A DNA stretch of 64,000 nucleotides. Origin: Tatumella saanichensis (lineage in GTDB: Bacteria > Pseudomonadota > Gammaproteobacteria > Enterobacterales > Enterobacteriaceae). Location: contig NZ_ATMI01000003.1 of NCBI RefSeq assembly GCF_000439375.1, positions 1 through 64,000 of the forward strand. Reading direction: 5' to 3'. Positions 43,926 to 55,053 of the stretch are shown here, one piece after another. The notes beneath the pieces were generated by a model. That model ran no database searches and was not told the DNA's origin. It saw only the letters and a list, made by a program, of their open reading frames with translations. Position numbers and translations under genes: made by a program. Position 1 is the first letter of the stretch. Each line of letters starts with the position of its first letter.

Positions 43926-46364
43926 ATGAACTTGTTATCAAAAGATAAGCCATTGTGGCTAAGAGCCGGCAGCTTGCTGCTAGCGGTGCTATTGATCGCC
44001 ACAGCACTGTTTTTCATCATCGGCGGGGTGAAGTTACTCAGCCTAGGGGGAAGTGCTTACTTCCTGATTTCCGGTGTACTGATGCTGATCAGTGGTATTC
44101 AGTTGCTGCGCCTGCGTTCTTCCGGCGCGTTGCTCTACCTGATGACCACAGTTGGCACGGTTATTTGGGCTTTAGCGGATGCTGGCCTCAGTTTCTGGCC
44201 ATTAATTTCCCGCCTGATGTTCCCGGGAGGGCTGGCGATCCTGGCCTTCTTCCTGCTGCCGTCACTGCGCCGTTATGAGAACCGTGCCAGCCTATGGAAA
44301 GGTTCATACCTGCTCGGGCTGCTGTCCGTCGTTGGCTTTGTCGCGGCATTTGCTGGGATGTTTGTCCCGCATGATCCGGTTGAATTCTCCGGACAGCAGA
44401 AGTCGCTGGTGCCGGTTGCCAAAGACCAGATGCAGAAAAATTGGGACAACTACGGTAATACCCCGGGGGGTAGCCGTTTTGTGGCCCTAGACCAGATCAA
44501 CCGTAATAATGTCACCGAATTGAAACCGGCTTGGACCTTCCATACGGGTGATACCCCGTTAAGTCCAGACGGTAACGGTGCTGAAGATCAGCAAACTCCG
44601 TTACAGGTTGGTGATAAGGTATTCCTGTGTACGCCGCACAATAACGTGATTGCGGTGGATGCCGATACCGGTAAACAACTGTGGAAAGCTGAAATTAATG
44701 CGAAATCCTCAGTGTGGATGCGCTGCCGTGGTCTGGCTTATTTCGATGCGACACAGCCGTTACCACAACCTTCAGTTCCAGGCAGCACAGCTCCTGCACC
44801 GGTTGCCGCTGTAGAGACTAACAGCTGCCCGCGTCGTATCCTGATGAATACCATTGATGACCGTCTGATTGCACTGAATGCTGACAACGGTCAGCTCTGT
44901 CAGGATTTCGGTAACAACGGTACTGTCAATCTGCTGGAAGGAATGGGGCATTCGCCTGATCCTCAGTATGTCCTGACTTCTGCGCCAACTCTGGCTGGAA
45001 CCACTGTGGTGGTCGGCGGACGTGTCTCTGATAACGTCAGCACCGATATGCCGGGTGGGGTGATCCGGGGTTATGATGTAATGACCGGTAAGTTACGTTG
45101 GGCCTTCGATACTGGTAATAAAGATCCTAATGCCGCTCTGCAACCGGGCCAGCATTATGTCAGAAGTACCCCGAACTCTTGGGCACCGATGTCCTATGAT
45201 CCCTCCATGAACACCGTGTTTATGCCGATGGGCAGCTCTTCTGTGGATATCTGGGGGGCTAACCGTACCGCACTGGACCACAAATATGGCGCGTCAATCC
45301 TGGCGGTCGATGCCACTACCGGTAAAGAGAAGTGGGTCTATCAGACGGTGCACAACGACCTGTGGGACTTCGACGTTCCGATGCAGCCGAGCCTGATTAA
45401 CTTCAAAACCAGCGATGGCTCTGAAAAACCCGCGGTCGTCGTCGGCACCAAAGCCGGACAAATCTACGTGCTGGATCGCCTTACCGGGCAACCACTGACC
45501 AAAGTGGAAAATGTGGCGGTGAAAGGTGGCGGTATTCCGGGTGAGCAGTACAGCTATACCCAGCCACGTTCCGTCGGTATGCCGCAAATCGGTGCTCAGA
45601 CCCTGAAAGAGTCTGACATGTGGGGTGCGACGCCGTTTGACCAGTTAGTCTGCCGTATCAGCTTTAAATCAATGCGTTATCAGGGGCTGTACACGGCACC
45701 GGGTACTGATAAATCACTGAGCTTCCCAGGTTCGCTGGGAGGGATGAACTGGGGCAGCATTTCAACGGACCCCGTAAACCACTATATCTTTGTCAACGAT
45801 ATGCGTCTGGGTCTATGGCAGCAGCTGATCCCCGCTGATCCGAACGCCAAAACCGGTGTGAATACTGGTGGTGAAGCGGTGAATACGGGGATGGGTGCGG
45901 TACCGATGAAAGGTGCGCCGTATTCAGTGAATAAAAACCGCTTTATGTCACCGCTGGGTATTCCGTGTCAGGCACCGCCATTCGGCACCCTGAGTGCTAT
46001 CGATATGAACACTCAAAAAATCGTTTGGCAGGTACCGGTGGGTACGGTACAGGATACAGGTCCATTCGGTATTAAGATGGGAATGAAAATGCCTATCGGT
46101 ATGCCGACACTGGGCGGTACTCTGGCAACTCAGGGGGGGCTGGTGTTTATTGCCGGCACCCAGGATTACTACCTGCGCGCCTATGACAGCTCAACCGGTA
46201 AAGAAGTATGGAAAGCACGTCTGCCAGTGGGCAGTCAGGGTGGACCAATGAGCTACGTCTCGCCGAAAACAGGCAAGCAATATGTCCTGATTTCTGCCGG
46301 CGGTGGTCGTCAGTCTCCGGATCGCGGTGACTATGTGATTGCTTACTCCCTTGACGGTAAGTAA
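43926..46364 (+). CDS. gcd: membrane-bound PQQ-dependent glucose dehydrogenase
   Basis: Gcd oxidises glucose to gluconolactone in the periplasm and passes electrons to ubiquinone. The 812 residues from ATG 43926 (MNLLSKDKPLWLRAGS) have five membrane helices in the first 150. A PQQ beta-propeller follows, with WDNYGNTPGGSRFVALDQINRNN, ETNSCPRRILMNTIDDRLIALN and HNDLWDFDVPMQP. PQQ is required but no pqq genes lie in the window. Upstream in-frame starts (43833) are not supported by homology. A bidirectional terminator separates it from mgtE. It is intact. Confidence 0.95.
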   Translation: MNLLSKDKPLWLRAGSLLLAVLLIATALFFIIGGVKLLSLGGSAYFLISGVLMLISGIQLLRLRSSGALLYLMTTVGTVIWALADAGLSFWPLISRLMFPGGLAILAFFLLPSLRRYENRASLWKGSYLLGLLSVVGFVAAFAGMFVPHDPVEFSGQQKSLVPVAKDQMQKNWDNYGNTPGGSRFVALDQINRNNVTELKPAWTFHTGDTPLSPDGNGAEDQQTPLQVGDKVFLCTPHNNVIAVDADTGKQLWKAEINAKSSVWMRCRGLAYFDATQPLPQPSVPGSTAPAPVAAVETNSCPRRILMNTIDDRLIALNADNGQLCQDFGNNGTVNLLEGMGHSPDPQYVLTSAPTLAGTTVVVGGRVSDNVSTDMPGGVIRGYDVMTGKLRWAFDTGNKDPNAALQPGQHYVRSTPNSWAPMSYDPSMNTVFMPMGSSSVDIWGANRTALDHKYGASILAVDATTGKEKWVYQTVHNDLWDFDVPMQPSLINFKTSDGSEKPAVVVGTKAGQIYVLDRLTGQPLTKVENVAVKGGGIPGEQYSYTQPRSVGMPQIGAQTLKESDMWGATPFDQLVCRISFKSMRYQGLYTAPGTDKSLSFPGSLGGMNWGSISTDPVNHYIFVNDMRLGLWQQLIPADPNAKTGVNTGGEAVNTGMGAVPMKGAPYSVNKNRFMSPLGIPCQAPPFGTLSAIDMNTQKIVWQVPVGTVQDTGPFGIKMGMKMPIGMPTLGGTLATQGGLVFIAGTQDYYLRAYDSSTGKEVWKARLPVGSQGGPMSYVSPKTGKQYVLISAGGGRQSPDRGDYVIAYSLDGK

Positions 46365-46380
46365 GTAGCCGCCAATAAAA

Positions 46381-46413
46381 AGCCCCCGTACTTTACCGTA
46401 CGGGGGCTTTTTT
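46381..46413. terminator. bidirectional terminator between gcd and mgtE
   Basis: AGCCCCCGTAC (46381-46391) and GTACGGGGGCT (46398-46408) pair, with A-rich and T-rich runs on the two sides. It serves both convergent genes. Confidence 0.92.
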
Positions 46414-46423
46414 ATCCTCGCGA

Positions 46424-47854
46424 TCAGTGTAATAGGAACAAGGTCGCCAGTCCGAGGAAGATAAAGAAGCCGCCGGTATCGGTCATGGCGGTGATCAGCA
46501 CACTGGAGCCCACCGCTGGGTCACGTTTTAACTTGGTCATAATTAGCGGGATCATTACCCCCATAAAGGCAGCTAGGATCAAGTTAAGTACCATCGCCAG
46601 CATCATGACACCGCCGAGGGCGACATCGTGGTACATCAACCAAGTAATGCCTCCCATAATACCGCCCCATAACACACCATTGATCAGTGCGACGCCTAAT
46701 TCACGCAGAAACAGAAATGAAAAGTTACTAGGTTCGACTTGGCGTAATGCCAGAGCACGGACAATCATGGTGATGGTTTGATTACCGGTATTACCGCCGA
46801 TACCCGCCACAATCGGCATCAGTGTTGCCAGTGCAACCAGGTGTGCAATGGTATTTTCAAATAATCCAATCACCCGTGAGGCGACAAAAGCGGTACAGAG
46901 ATTGAGTGCCAGCCAACCACAACGGTTACGTACTGCTTTGGTAACTGGTGCAAACACATCCTCTTCCTGACTGACGCCACCCATTTTACGGATATTATTT
47001 TCGTTCTCTTGGTTGACCATATCGATAATGTCTTCAACGGCGATACGACCGATCAGTCTCTGCTGTTCATCGGTGACGGCGGCTGAAATCAGGTTATAAC
47101 GTTCAAAGGCGCTGGCCGCATCTTCGGCTTTGTCTTCCAGATGGAAAGTGACCGGTGACGGGTTCATGACCTCGCTGACCAGACGCTGCGGATTATTCAG
47201 CAGAATATCGGTCAGCAGCAGCTCACCCAGCAGGGTATTGTCATTATCGATGATAAACAGTTTATCGGTCCCGTCAGGGACAGAGCCTCTGCGGCGCAAA
47301 AAGCGCTGTACTACCGCTAGACGAGTATCTTTATGGAGGGTGATAAAATTAAAGTCCATCACCCTGGCGACGCCATCAACATCATTTTTGATGATATTAA
47401 GCAGGTCTGCTCGCTGTTTCGGTCGCAGTGAGGTCAGCAGCCTGCCGGTGAGGTCTCGCGACAGAAAGCGCGCCAGCCATGCCTGATCATCAATATCCAG
47501 TGGCTGAATGGCGCGCAGCAAGTCTTTATCGCTCATCCGCTCGGTCAGGCTTTCCCAGACATTCTCAGAAGCCTCCACCAGAATACGGCCGCGACGATCG
47601 ACCGGCACCAGATGCCAAAGGGCCAATCGAGCATCTTCTGGAAGGGATTCGAGAATATCGGCCATATCCGCGGCGTGCAGCGACGACGCAGCCGAAAATA
47701 GGGTCTGGCATTCGGCATTCAGGCGCGGGTCCTTCAGTGACTCATCGTCGGATGAGCGTTTAAGCAAAGCATTAATCAGTGCAGAGTTGTTCAGCAGGGT
47801 AGTGATGATCTGGTGGCGTCTTTGCTGTAACTTTTCGGAGTGAGGTCCTGACAT
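46424..47854 (-). CDS. mgtE: magnesium transporter MgtE
   Basis: MgtE is a Mg2+-gated channel. The 476 residues from ATG 47854 (MSGPHSEKLQQRRHQ) have an N domain of helical repeats, two CBS domains (about 145-265), the plug helix and five C-terminal membrane helices. The pore contains MPIVAGIGGNTGNQT and the end TAMTDTGGFFIFLGLATLFL. An upstream in-frame ATG at 47950 adds 32 unmatched residues. MgtE is not at this locus in E. coli, so this is an accessory gain. It is intact. Confidence 0.93.
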   Translation of the reverse strand: MSGPHSEKLQQRRHQIITTLLNNSALINALLKRSSDDESLKDPRLNAECQTLFSAASSLHAADMADILESLPEDARLALWHLVPVDRRGRILVEASENVWESLTERMSDKDLLRAIQPLDIDDQAWLARFLSRDLTGRLLTSLRPKQRADLLNIIKNDVDGVARVMDFNFITLHKDTRLAVVQRFLRRRGSVPDGTDKLFIIDNDNTLLGELLLTDILLNNPQRLVSEVMNPSPVTFHLEDKAEDAASAFERYNLISAAVTDEQQRLIGRIAVEDIIDMVNQENENNIRKMGGVSQEEDVFAPVTKAVRNRCGWLALNLCTAFVASRVIGLFENTIAHLVALATLMPIVAGIGGNTGNQTITMIVRALALRQVEPSNFSFLFLRELGVALINGVLWGGIMGGITWLMYHDVALGGVMMLAMVLNLILAAFMGVMIPLIMTKLKRDPAVGSSVLITAMTDTGGFFIFLGLATLFLLH

Positions 47855-47998
47855 AAAACATCCTCTGTTTTGGGTAACACAGTTATTGAGTGTAGACAGT
47901 GACGCAGGGAGCGGAGATATTTCGGTGGTTGTGTCTACCACCGGCGTCAATTAACCACCGCCAGTAGGAATATTATCCCTGCGGACGTGAACGTCTGG

Positions 47999-48622
47999 CT
48001 ATTTAATCGAGTTTTTCTGTGCCAGCAAGGTGGCAAAACGCATTTTTATCCGTTGACCATTGGCATCGCGTTTATGCAGTTCACCAAAGTGCTGGTTATA
48101 CCTGAGAATATGCCAGTTACGGTAATAGTGGCTCAGCTCACCCGATTTAAAGGTAAACGGAAAGTCCAGTGGGCAGGGGGCGTCTGCGGTATCCATGGCC
48201 GCAACGATCAGGTTAAAGCCTTCTTTGGCGGTGGCTGCCTGCATATCGGCAATCAATTGCGGGATGGTGTGTGGTTGTAGAAACATCATCACCACCGTCG
48301 ATATCACCAACTGATAGCGGCCATTAAAGCGGTGCTGATTGAGATCAATCTGCTGCAGGTTGATACCCTGCAGCTGTTCCTGCTCAATGATCTGCTGCAA
48401 CTGTGCCAGGCTCGCTGGGTTATTATCCCAAGCGGTCACCTCAAAACCGTGACTATTAAGGTACAGGCTGTTGCGTCCTTTGCCACAGCCGATATCCAGG
48501 GCTGCGCCGCCGGGGGGGAGATGGCGCATGGCTGACCGCAGCTCTGAATGCGGTAGGGTCAGTTGATACTTGTCGGCAAAATAGTCATCGGCAAGACTGG
48601 CCGGTAAGGATTGCTCGTCCAT
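47999..48622 (-). CDS. tehB: TehB-type SAM-dependent methyltransferase
   Basis: TehB methylates tellurite and selenite compounds and gives resistance when overproduced. The 207 residues hold the SAM site LDIGCGKGRNSLYL and VTAWDNN. ATG 48622 is chosen because GAGGTG lies 6 bases upstream; a GTG at 48631 is the alternative. It follows ppx by 11 bases on the same strand, so it belongs to the ppk-ppx transcript. In E. coli tehB is elsewhere with tehA; no tehA is seen here. Confidence 0.85.
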   Translation of the reverse strand: MDEQSLPASLADDYFADKYQLTLPHSELRSAMRHLPPGGAALDIGCGKGRNSLYLNSHGFEVTAWDNNPASLAQLQQIIEQEQLQGINLQQIDLNQHRFNGRYQLVISTVVMMFLQPHTIPQLIADMQAATAKEGFNLIVAAMDTADAPCPLDFPFTFKSGELSHYYRNWHILRYNQHFGELHKRDANGQRIKMRFATLLAQKNSIK

Positions 48623-48633
48623 ATTTCGCACCT

Positions 48634-50160
48634 CTATTGCTGCTCACGCAGGATCAGTTGCCATCCGGTGACATCTTGCCAGTAACTCTGTTCTCGCTCC
48701 AGATCCAGATGCACTAACGCATTCTGGCTAAAATAGCCGTGTGGGAAAATCAGCGTCCAATGACCGTCATCGGTCGACAATGTCAGTGATTCAGGGCGGG
48801 TGGTCGCCTGACGCTGATTACTTAACAGTGCCGCCAGCCGTAGGATAAAGATCAGTGGTAAAAACTGTTTCTTCTTAAAGGATAAGAAGCGTGGAAACTC
48901 ATCCGGCTTGACCCCTTTACGGTGATAGCGTACTAGGGTGGCCAGCAGCAGTTGCTGAGACTGGCTAAACCCCGGCATATTCGAGTGCTGTAGAATATAA
49001 GAGGAGTGGCGCTGCATACCGCTATGGTTGATGGATAAGCCGACTTCATGGAGCATCGCTGCCCATTGTAATAGGGCGGTTAATTGTGGATTGGCCAGTT
49101 TTGGGTTCTGCTCCGCCCATTGCTGATGCAGGTGTTTGACAATTTCCAGCACCCGCGCGGCCTGCTCACTGTCGATAGCATAGTGATTGGCTAAGCTCTG
49201 AGCGGTTCGGGTACGGATATCCTGATGGCGGAAGCGGCCTTCCATTTCATAGAGCACCCCTTCACGCAGCGCACCATCGGAGAACAGTAACTCACGGATC
49301 CCCAGCGCATCAAAGACGCCGCGCAGGATAGCGAGACCCGGTACGAAGACACTTTTACGATCCTCGGACAGGCCCGGTAGGTCTAAATCGTCGAAATTGT
49401 CGACACGCATCACTTCATCGTATAAACGGTCCAGCCCCTCAGGGGTAATACATTTCTCTTTATCACCCAGCGCACTCAGTACTTCACAGGCCGCTTTGAT
49501 GGTGCCCGAGGCCCCGAGGGCATATTTCCAACCATGCAGACGGAACTGCCATGACAGGCTTTCCAGTTTCTGCGCGGCGGCCAAGCGAGCGCGCTTAAAA
49601 TTGGCCGCAGAGATTTCTCCGCCGGGAAAATAGAGTTGGCCGAAGCTGACACAGCCCATACGACGGCTTTCCACTAGCTGTGGTTCAAAGTCTTCGCCAA
49701 TCACCAACTCCGTTGAGCCGCCGCCAATATCGATCACCAGTTTACGGCCTTTTTCTGGCTGAGTGTGTTCCACGCCCATAAAGATCAGTCGTGCTTCTTC
49801 GTTACCGGCGATAATTTCAATTGGGTAGGGGATCACTTCTGCCGCGCGCTGTAAGAACTCTTCAGCATTACTCACCACCCGCAAGGTATGGGTGCCGACA
49901 ATAGAAACACTGGCCGCATCAAAGCCCTGTAGGCGCTCGGCAAACAGCGACAGGCAGGCCAGTCCGCGACGAATACCTTCTTCACTGAGGCGGTTATCGG
50001 CGCCAATGGCATCCGCCAGATGGACACGTTGTTTCAAACGGCTGAGCACCTGTAATGCCCCATCTACAACCCGGGCGATCACCATATGAAAGCTGTTAGA
50101 TCCGAGGTCAATAGCTGCAAATTCCTGAGGTTTAACGGCTGGTTTAGTCATTTTTGGCAT
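48634..50160 (-). CDS. ppx: exopolyphosphatase
   Basis: Ppx removes terminal phosphates from long polyphosphate chains. The 508 residues show the ASKHA-type ATPase fold motifs [16 protein letters not shown] near 16 and [16 protein letters not shown] at about 143-158, followed by an HD-type helical domain with [21 protein letters not shown]. It starts 6 bases after ppk, the conserved operon, and tehB follows. It is intact. Confidence 0.96.
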   Translation of the reverse strand: MPKMTKPAVKPQEFAAIDLGSNSFHMVIARVVDGALQVLSRLKQRVHLADAIGADNRLSEEGIRRGLACLSLFAERLQGFDAASVSIVGTHTLRVVSNAEEFLQRAAEVIPYPIEIIAGNEEARLIFMGVEHTQPEKGRKLVIDIGGGSTELVIGEDFEPQLVESRRMGCVSFGQLYFPGGEISAANFKRARLAAAQKLESLSWQFRLHGWKYALGASGTIKAACEVLSALGDKEKCITPEGLDRLYDEVMRVDNFDDLDLPGLSEDRKSVFVPGLAILRGVFDALGIRELLFSDGALREGVLYEMEGRFRHQDIRTRTAQSLANHYAIDSEQAARVLEIVKHLHQQWAEQNPKLANPQLTALLQWAAMLHEVGLSINHSGMQRHSSYILQHSNMPGFSQSQQLLLATLVRYHRKGVKPDEFPRFLSFKKKQFLPLIFILRLAALLSNQRQATTRPESLTLSTDDGHWTLIFPHGYFSQNALVHLDLEREQSYWQDVTGWQLILREQQ

Positions 50161-50166
50161 AGGAAA

Positions 50167-52227
50167 TTATTCAGGTTGTTCTAGGTTTTTGATGTAGTCA
50201 TAAATGGCCTGCTGGGCACGTACTTTGCGGCGATTTCCCCGTGGCACATAACGATTACTCAGCTCTTTATCAATGATCCGCGCTTTTACCGTATCGCTAA
50301 ATAGGATGGCGATAATATCGAGAATACGTTGCTTAATATGGGGATCAAGGATGATCACTGCCACTTCGATACGGTAGTCAATGTTACGGGTCATCCAGTC
50401 AGCGGAGGAGAGATAGACCTTTTTGTCGCCACCATTTTCGAAGATATAGACACGATCATGCTCCAGATAACGGTCAAGGATACTGATCACCCGAATATTG
50501 GTACTGATCCCTGGCAGGTCAGGGATCAGCGAACACATGCCCCGTACCAGCAAATTCACTTTGACGCCCGCCCCTGAGGCCGCATACAGGCGATCAATGA
50601 GTCCTTTGTCCACCAGATTATTTATTTTAAGGGTAATACCGGATGGTTTTCCTTGCTGGGCGTTAGCAATCTCTTGGTCAACCAACTGGTAAAGCATTCT
50701 CCGCGAGTTTTGAGGTGAGACCATCAGATAGTCGAAAGAAACCGGTCGGTAAGGATTTTCGATAAAGTTAAATACCCGCCGGACTTCGTTGGTAATACGT
50801 GGATCTGCGGTCAACAGTGAGTAGTCGGTATAAAGACGGGCGGTTTTTTCGTTAAAGTTGCCGGTGCCGATATGGGCATACCGTACCACTTCATTGTCTT
50901 CGCGGCGATAGATCAAAAATAGTTTGGCGTGAATTTTCAGGCCAGGGGCTGAGAAAATGACATGGACGCCCGCTTCGGTCAGCCGTTTCGCCCAGTAGAT
51001 ATTGGCGGCTTCATCGAAACGAGCCTGTAGCTCCACCACCACGGTGACTTTTTTACCATTATGGGCTGCGTGGATCATCGCGTCCATAATCCGCGAGTTT
51101 TTGGCCACACGATAAATATTGATTTTGATGGTCAGTACCGCGGGGTCAAACGAGGCCTGACGGAGAAACTCTAGTACATGCTCAAAGGTGTGATAGGGAT
51201 AATACAGCAAAATATCCCGCGCCCTGACCGCATCAAAACCGTTACGGTAACCATCAAAGCCGAGATGGCGGATCGGCGGCAACGGTTTATTTTCCAGATT
51301 ACGCTGGCCGACATTCGGGAATTGAATGAAATCTTTAAAGTTGTGATAGCGACCGCCCGCCAGAATAGAATCCTGGTTGGAGACAGACAGCTTTTCACAC
51401 AACAGCTCTACCATTTCCACTGGCATATCGCGCTGGTAAACAAAGCGTACCGGTTCAGCGGTGAGGCGCTGTTTTAGGCTGGAGGACATCAGTTCCAATA
51501 AACTAGATTCCATTTCCGTGACCAAATCATATTCGGCATCACGGGTCATTTTCATAGAATAGGCATTCAGCTCATCGTAATCGAAAAAGCCTTTAAAGAT
51601 TTCATTCAGGCAATAGCGCAGGATGTTATCCAGCAGGATCATTGGCTTGCGGCGGCGCGGTGGCTCTGCCGGTAGATTAATAAAGCGCGGCACCTTGTCG
51701 GAAGGGATTTCCAATAACGCATACCGCTTTTGTCCGCCGCGGATCAGCTCAACCGCCAGATAGGTGTAATCGTCTTTTAGGAACTGGGTCAGATCGGTGT
51801 CTTTGTTGATTAAGATCGGCGTGACATGCTGGCGCAGGTGCTGGCGGAAGTAGTTACGCAACCAAATTTGCTGGTTGGCGGAAAGCTGGCGCTCATTGAT
51901 CAGGAAGATCTGGTTACGGGCCATCTCCAGTAACAGTTCGTTATACAGTAGATCGAACTCTTGGTCCGCCTTGACCACCCGTTGCTGAATTTTTTTTAGC
52001 AGGTGACGGGGAACCGTCACCGAGTTCTGTTCTTCACCGATAAGGATACGGCGCTTGAGGTCAGCAAAACGGACCTTATAGAATTCGTCGAGGTTGCTGG
52101 AGTAGATCCCCAGGAAACGCATGCGTTCAATCAGCGGATTGAGTTTATCGGCCGCTTCTTGCAGCACCCGTTCATTGAACGACAACCAGCTTAATTCTTT
52201 TTCTATATACAGTTTTTCCTGACCCAT
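50167..52227 (-). CDS. ppk: polyphosphate kinase Ppk1
   Basis: Ppk1 reversibly makes polyphosphate from ATP at the inner membrane. ATG 52227 ([21 protein letters not shown]) gives 686 residues, near the E. coli 688; upstream in-frame starts at 52329 are not supported. Phospholipase-D-like HxK motifs, including KIHAKLF with the catalytic histidine, and the ATP-binding [16 protein letters not shown] are present. It is the first gene of the ppk-ppx-tehB unit. The accessory region lies beyond tehB. Confidence 0.96.
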   Translation of the reverse strand: MGQEKLYIEKELSWLSFNERVLQEAADKLNPLIERMRFLGIYSSNLDEFYKVRFADLKRRILIGEEQNSVTVPRHLLKKIQQRVVKADQEFDLLYNELLLEMARNQIFLINERQLSANQQIWLRNYFRQHLRQHVTPILINKDTDLTQFLKDDYTYLAVELIRGGQKRYALLEIPSDKVPRFINLPAEPPRRRKPMILLDNILRYCLNEIFKGFFDYDELNAYSMKMTRDAEYDLVTEMESSLLELMSSSLKQRLTAEPVRFVYQRDMPVEMVELLCEKLSVSNQDSILAGGRYHNFKDFIQFPNVGQRNLENKPLPPIRHLGFDGYRNGFDAVRARDILLYYPYHTFEHVLEFLRQASFDPAVLTIKINIYRVAKNSRIMDAMIHAAHNGKKVTVVVELQARFDEAANIYWAKRLTEAGVHVIFSAPGLKIHAKLFLIYRREDNEVVRYAHIGTGNFNEKTARLYTDYSLLTADPRITNEVRRVFNFIENPYRPVSFDYLMVSPQNSRRMLYQLVDQEIANAQQGKPSGITLKINNLVDKGLIDRLYAASGAGVKVNLLVRGMCSLIPDLPGISTNIRVISILDRYLEHDRVYIFENGGDKKVYLSSADWMTRNIDYRIEVAVIILDPHIKQRILDIIAILFSDTVKARIIDKELSNRYVPRGNRRKVRAQQAIYDYIKNLEQPE

Positions 52228-52389
52228 CCCGACTCCGTATTGCTGTGACAGAATTCTGGCTCCAGTATCCGCCGACATTATGGCGAGAACAGGGCGGCAA
52301 TGTCCAATAATGGCACAGTGGATCATCAATATAAGGGAGGAGGCGGCGACACTTACCGTGAAATAGGCGACCCGTAGGCAGCCTATTGA

Positions 52390-53031
52390 TCAGAAATGTG
52401 CGGCACCTTGCGGGGGTAACGGCTGACCGTCCAGCCAAGCCTGACCGGCGATTAAGGCCAACCTGCCTTCAACAAGCCACTGGATCACCTGCGGATAGAG
52501 CCGGTGTTCAGCGGTTTTGATGCGTGCTTCCAAGTCGGCGACCGTATCACCAGGGAGTACGGCAATCTGCGATTGGGCAATGACCGGGCCGCCGTCCAAT
52601 TGTTCGGTGACAAAGTGCACCGACGAACCGTGCAACGTATCGCCGTTGTCCAAAACTTGGCGATGAGTATGGAGTCCGGGATAGGCGGGCAGTAGGGAAG
52701 GGTGGATATTGATTAATCGCCCAGCATAGTGGTTAACAAATTCTGCGCCGAGAATACGCATATAACCGGCCAGCACCAGCAAGTCAGGTTCAAAGCGGTC
52801 AATATCCGCCATCAGTTGTCGGTCAAACTGTTGGCGGTCCGGCAGTTCGGCGGCAGAAAGAGAAAAGGCAGGGATCCCTGCTTGGCGTGCAAAATCAAGG
52901 CCACCCGCAGTCGCCTTGTTACTGAACACCGCAGAAATCTCTGCCTTTATCTGACCTGACCTGCAGGCGTTACTGACCGCCTGCAGGTTACTGCCGGTGC
53001 CGGAGACCAAGATCACCAGCTTTTTCATCAC
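52390..53031 (-). CDS. purN: phosphoribosylglycinamide formyltransferase PurN
   Basis: PurN moves a formyl group from 10-formyl-THF to GAR in purine synthesis. The 213 residues carry [11 protein letters not shown] at the N-terminus, the catalytic [13 protein letters not shown] (Asn, His) and an Asp in [13 protein letters not shown]. It overlaps purM by 4 bases, so the two are coupled as in E. coli. Confidence 0.96.
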   Translation of the reverse strand: MMKKLVILVSGTGSNLQAVSNACRSGQIKAEISAVFSNKATAGGLDFARQAGIPAFSLSAAELPDRQQFDRQLMADIDRFEPDLLVLAGYMRILGAEFVNHYAGRLINIHPSLLPAYPGLHTHRQVLDNGDTLHGSSVHFVTEQLDGGPVIAQSQIAVLPGDTVADLEARIKTAEHRLYPQVIQWLVEGRLALIAGQAWLDGQPLPPQGAAHF

Positions 53032-54068
53032 TGAATAACGACCTGCTCGTCATCTGAACCGGCGGCTTCAATCACACCGATTTTCCATACCTGCTCACCG
53101 GCTTCCTGCAGGAAGGCTAGGGCCTTATCGGCATCCTGCGGGCTGAGGGCAATTACCATGCCGACTCCACAGTTAAAGGTACGGTACATTTCATGCTGGC
53201 TGACGTTACCGGCCTGCTGTAACCAGCTGAACACCGATGGCCACTGCCAGCTGGACCCATCGATCACCGCACGGGTATTTTCCGGCAGGACACGCGGGAT
53301 ATTTTCCCAGAAACCGCCGCCAGTCAGGTGAGCAATCGCATGCACATCGACCTGCTCAATCAGGCTGAGGATATTTTTCACGTAGATACGGGTTGGCGCC
53401 AGCAGGTGATCGGCCAGTGGCTTGCCGTCCAGCTGTTTGGTGGCCGGATCGGTCTGACTCACTTCTAAGATCTTACGCACCAGCGAGTAACCGTTGGAAT
53501 GCGGACCGCTAGAGCCCAGTGCCAGCAGCACATCACCGGCACTGACTTTACTGCCATCGATGATTTCTGATTTCTCAACCACTCCGACACAGAAACCGGC
53601 CACATCGTAGTCTTCACCATGATACATCCCCGGCATTTCAGCGGTCTCGCCGCCGACCAAGGCACATCCAGACTGCGAACAACCTTCAGCAATACCGGTG
53701 ATCACCGCAGCGGCAGTGTCCACATCTAGCTTGCCGGTGGCGTAGTAATCGAGGAAGAACAGTGGCTCGGCACCCTGAACTACTAGGTCGTTGACACACA
53801 TCGCGACCAGGTCGACACCGATATGGTCATGGCGCTTCAAGTCCATTGCCAGACGCAATTTAGTGCCTACGCCATCGGTACCTGATACCAGCACAGGTTC
53901 GCGATATTTTTGTGGTAAGGCACACAGGGCACCAAAACCGCCAAGTCCACCCATGACTTCAGGGCGGCGGGTTTTTTTAACAACCCCTTTAATACGGTCA
54001 ACCAGAGCATTACCAGCATCGATATCAACACCGGCGTCTTTATAACTGAGAGTGGTTTTGTCGGTCAC
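53028..54068 (-). CDS. purM: phosphoribosylformylglycinamidine cyclo-ligase PurM
   Basis: PurM (AIR synthetase) closes the imidazole ring using ATP. The 346 residues start [20 protein letters not shown] and contain [23 protein letters not shown] and [12 protein letters not shown], typical of the PurM/ThiL ATP-binding family. It is divergent from upp, with a near-perfect PurR box 64 bases upstream. It is intact. Confidence 0.97.
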   Translation of the reverse strand: MTDKTTLSYKDAGVDIDAGNALVDRIKGVVKKTRRPEVMGGLGGFGALCALPQKYREPVLVSGTDGVGTKLRLAMDLKRHDHIGVDLVAMCVNDLVVQGAEPLFFLDYYATGKLDVDTAAAVITGIAEGCSQSGCALVGGETAEMPGMYHGEDYDVAGFCVGVVEKSEIIDGSKVSAGDVLLALGSSGPHSNGYSLVRKILEVSQTDPATKQLDGKPLADHLLAPTRIYVKNILSLIEQVDVHAIAHLTGGGFWENIPRVLPENTRAVIDGSSWQWPSVFSWLQQAGNVSQHEMYRTFNCGVGMVIALSPQDADKALAFLQEAGEQVWKIGVIEAAGSDDEQVVIQ

Positions 54069-54131
54069 TGCAGGATCCCCACGCGAATTGCGGTTGGTGG
54101 TTTAAATAGAGCGCGGCTATTCTAACAGTGC

Positions 54132-54147
54132 AGGCAAACGTTTGCGA
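54132..54147 (-). promoter_or_regulatory. PurR operator of purMN
   Basis: AGGCAAACGTTTGCGA keeps the full palindromic core GCAAACGTTTGC of the PurR consensus. It lies 64 bases upstream of the purM start, at the purM promoter. Confidence 0.88.
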
Positions 54148-54261
54148 GTCTGTTGTGCACCTCACTGCACCCTGCTGGCAGCGGGTGGTTTTTTTCAGTG
54201 CAAATCCTCAGCACTACAGTAGGTTTGACGCAGAGTAGTACCCGATAGCCTGAAAAAACGC

Positions 54262-54283
54262 TATAATCCGTCGATTTTTTTTA
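54262..54283 (+). promoter_or_regulatory. upp promoter with T-tract initiation region
   Basis: TATAAT at 54262-54267 is followed by GATTTTTTTTAG starting at 54273. E. coli upp has the same form of start (G-A then a run of T). There, high UTP causes slippage at the T-run and aborts transcription, so upp is made when pyrimidines are low. Eight T are present here (54275-54282). The -35 hexamer is weak. Confidence 0.78.
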
Positions 54284-54309
54284 GCTCAACCTGTTCCGGG
54301 AGAAGAATA

Positions 54310-54936
54310 ATGAAGATCGTGGAAGTCAAACACCCGCTGGTGAGACACAAACTGGGGCTGATGCGTGAACATGATATCAGTACAAAACGGTTCCGTGAGC
54401 TGGCCTCTGAAGTCGGCAGCTTACTGACCTATGAAGCGACCGCTGATCTGGAGACCGAAACGGTCACCGTCGAAGGCTGGAATGGTCCGGTTGAGATTGA
54501 CCAGATCAAAGGTAAAAAAATTACTGTTGTGCCGATCCTACGTGCCGGACTGGGCATGATGGATGGGGTGCTGGAGCATATTCCTAGTGCTCGTATCAGC
54601 GTGGTTGGGGTATACCGGGATGAGAAAACCCTGGAGCCAGTACCCTACTTTCAGAAATTGGCCTCGAATATCGAAGAGCGTATGGCGCTGGTGGTTGACC
54701 CGATGCTGGCTACCGGTGGCTCAATGATTGCCACTATCGACCTGCTGAAACAGTCCGGCTGTGACGCCATTAAAGTGCTGGTGCTGGTTGCGGCTCCGGA
54801 AGGGATTGCGGCGCTGGAAAAAGCCCATCCAGATGTGGAGCTGTATACGGCATCCATCGATCAGGGGCTTAACGCGCACGGTTATATTATCCCTGGACTG
54901 GGTGATGCCGGCGATAAGATTTTCGGCACCAAATAA
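54310..54936 (+). CDS. upp: uracil phosphoribosyltransferase
   Basis: Upp makes UMP from uracil and PRPP. The 208 residues match E. coli in length and have the PRPP loop [11 protein letters not shown] (about 130) and the C-terminal uracil site [18 protein letters not shown]. It is the first gene of the upp-uraA pair, though two terminator hairpins lie between them. It is intact. Confidence 0.97.
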   Translation: MKIVEVKHPLVRHKLGLMREHDISTKRFRELASEVGSLLTYEATADLETETVTVEGWNGPVEIDQIKGKKITVVPILRAGLGMMDGVLEHIPSARISVVGVYRDEKTLEPVPYFQKLASNIEERMALVVDPMLATGGSMIATIDLLKQSGCDAIKVLVLVAAPEGIAALEKAHPDVELYTASIDQGLNAHGYIIPGLGDAGDKIFGTK

Positions 54937-55053
54937 CCGATGCGGGATCTGTCCCCCACGCGCGCAGCGCCTTCACAGCCCACCAGCAGGCCAGAGAGCC
55001 TGGGGCGTGTTGCTGTGCGCCGTTCGATACGGGGACAGAGCCTGCCATCACAG

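Noticed and set aside
52228-52389. possible Pho box upstream of ppk
   Set aside because: CTGTGACAG is present, but no second 7-base repeat at the right spacing is seen.
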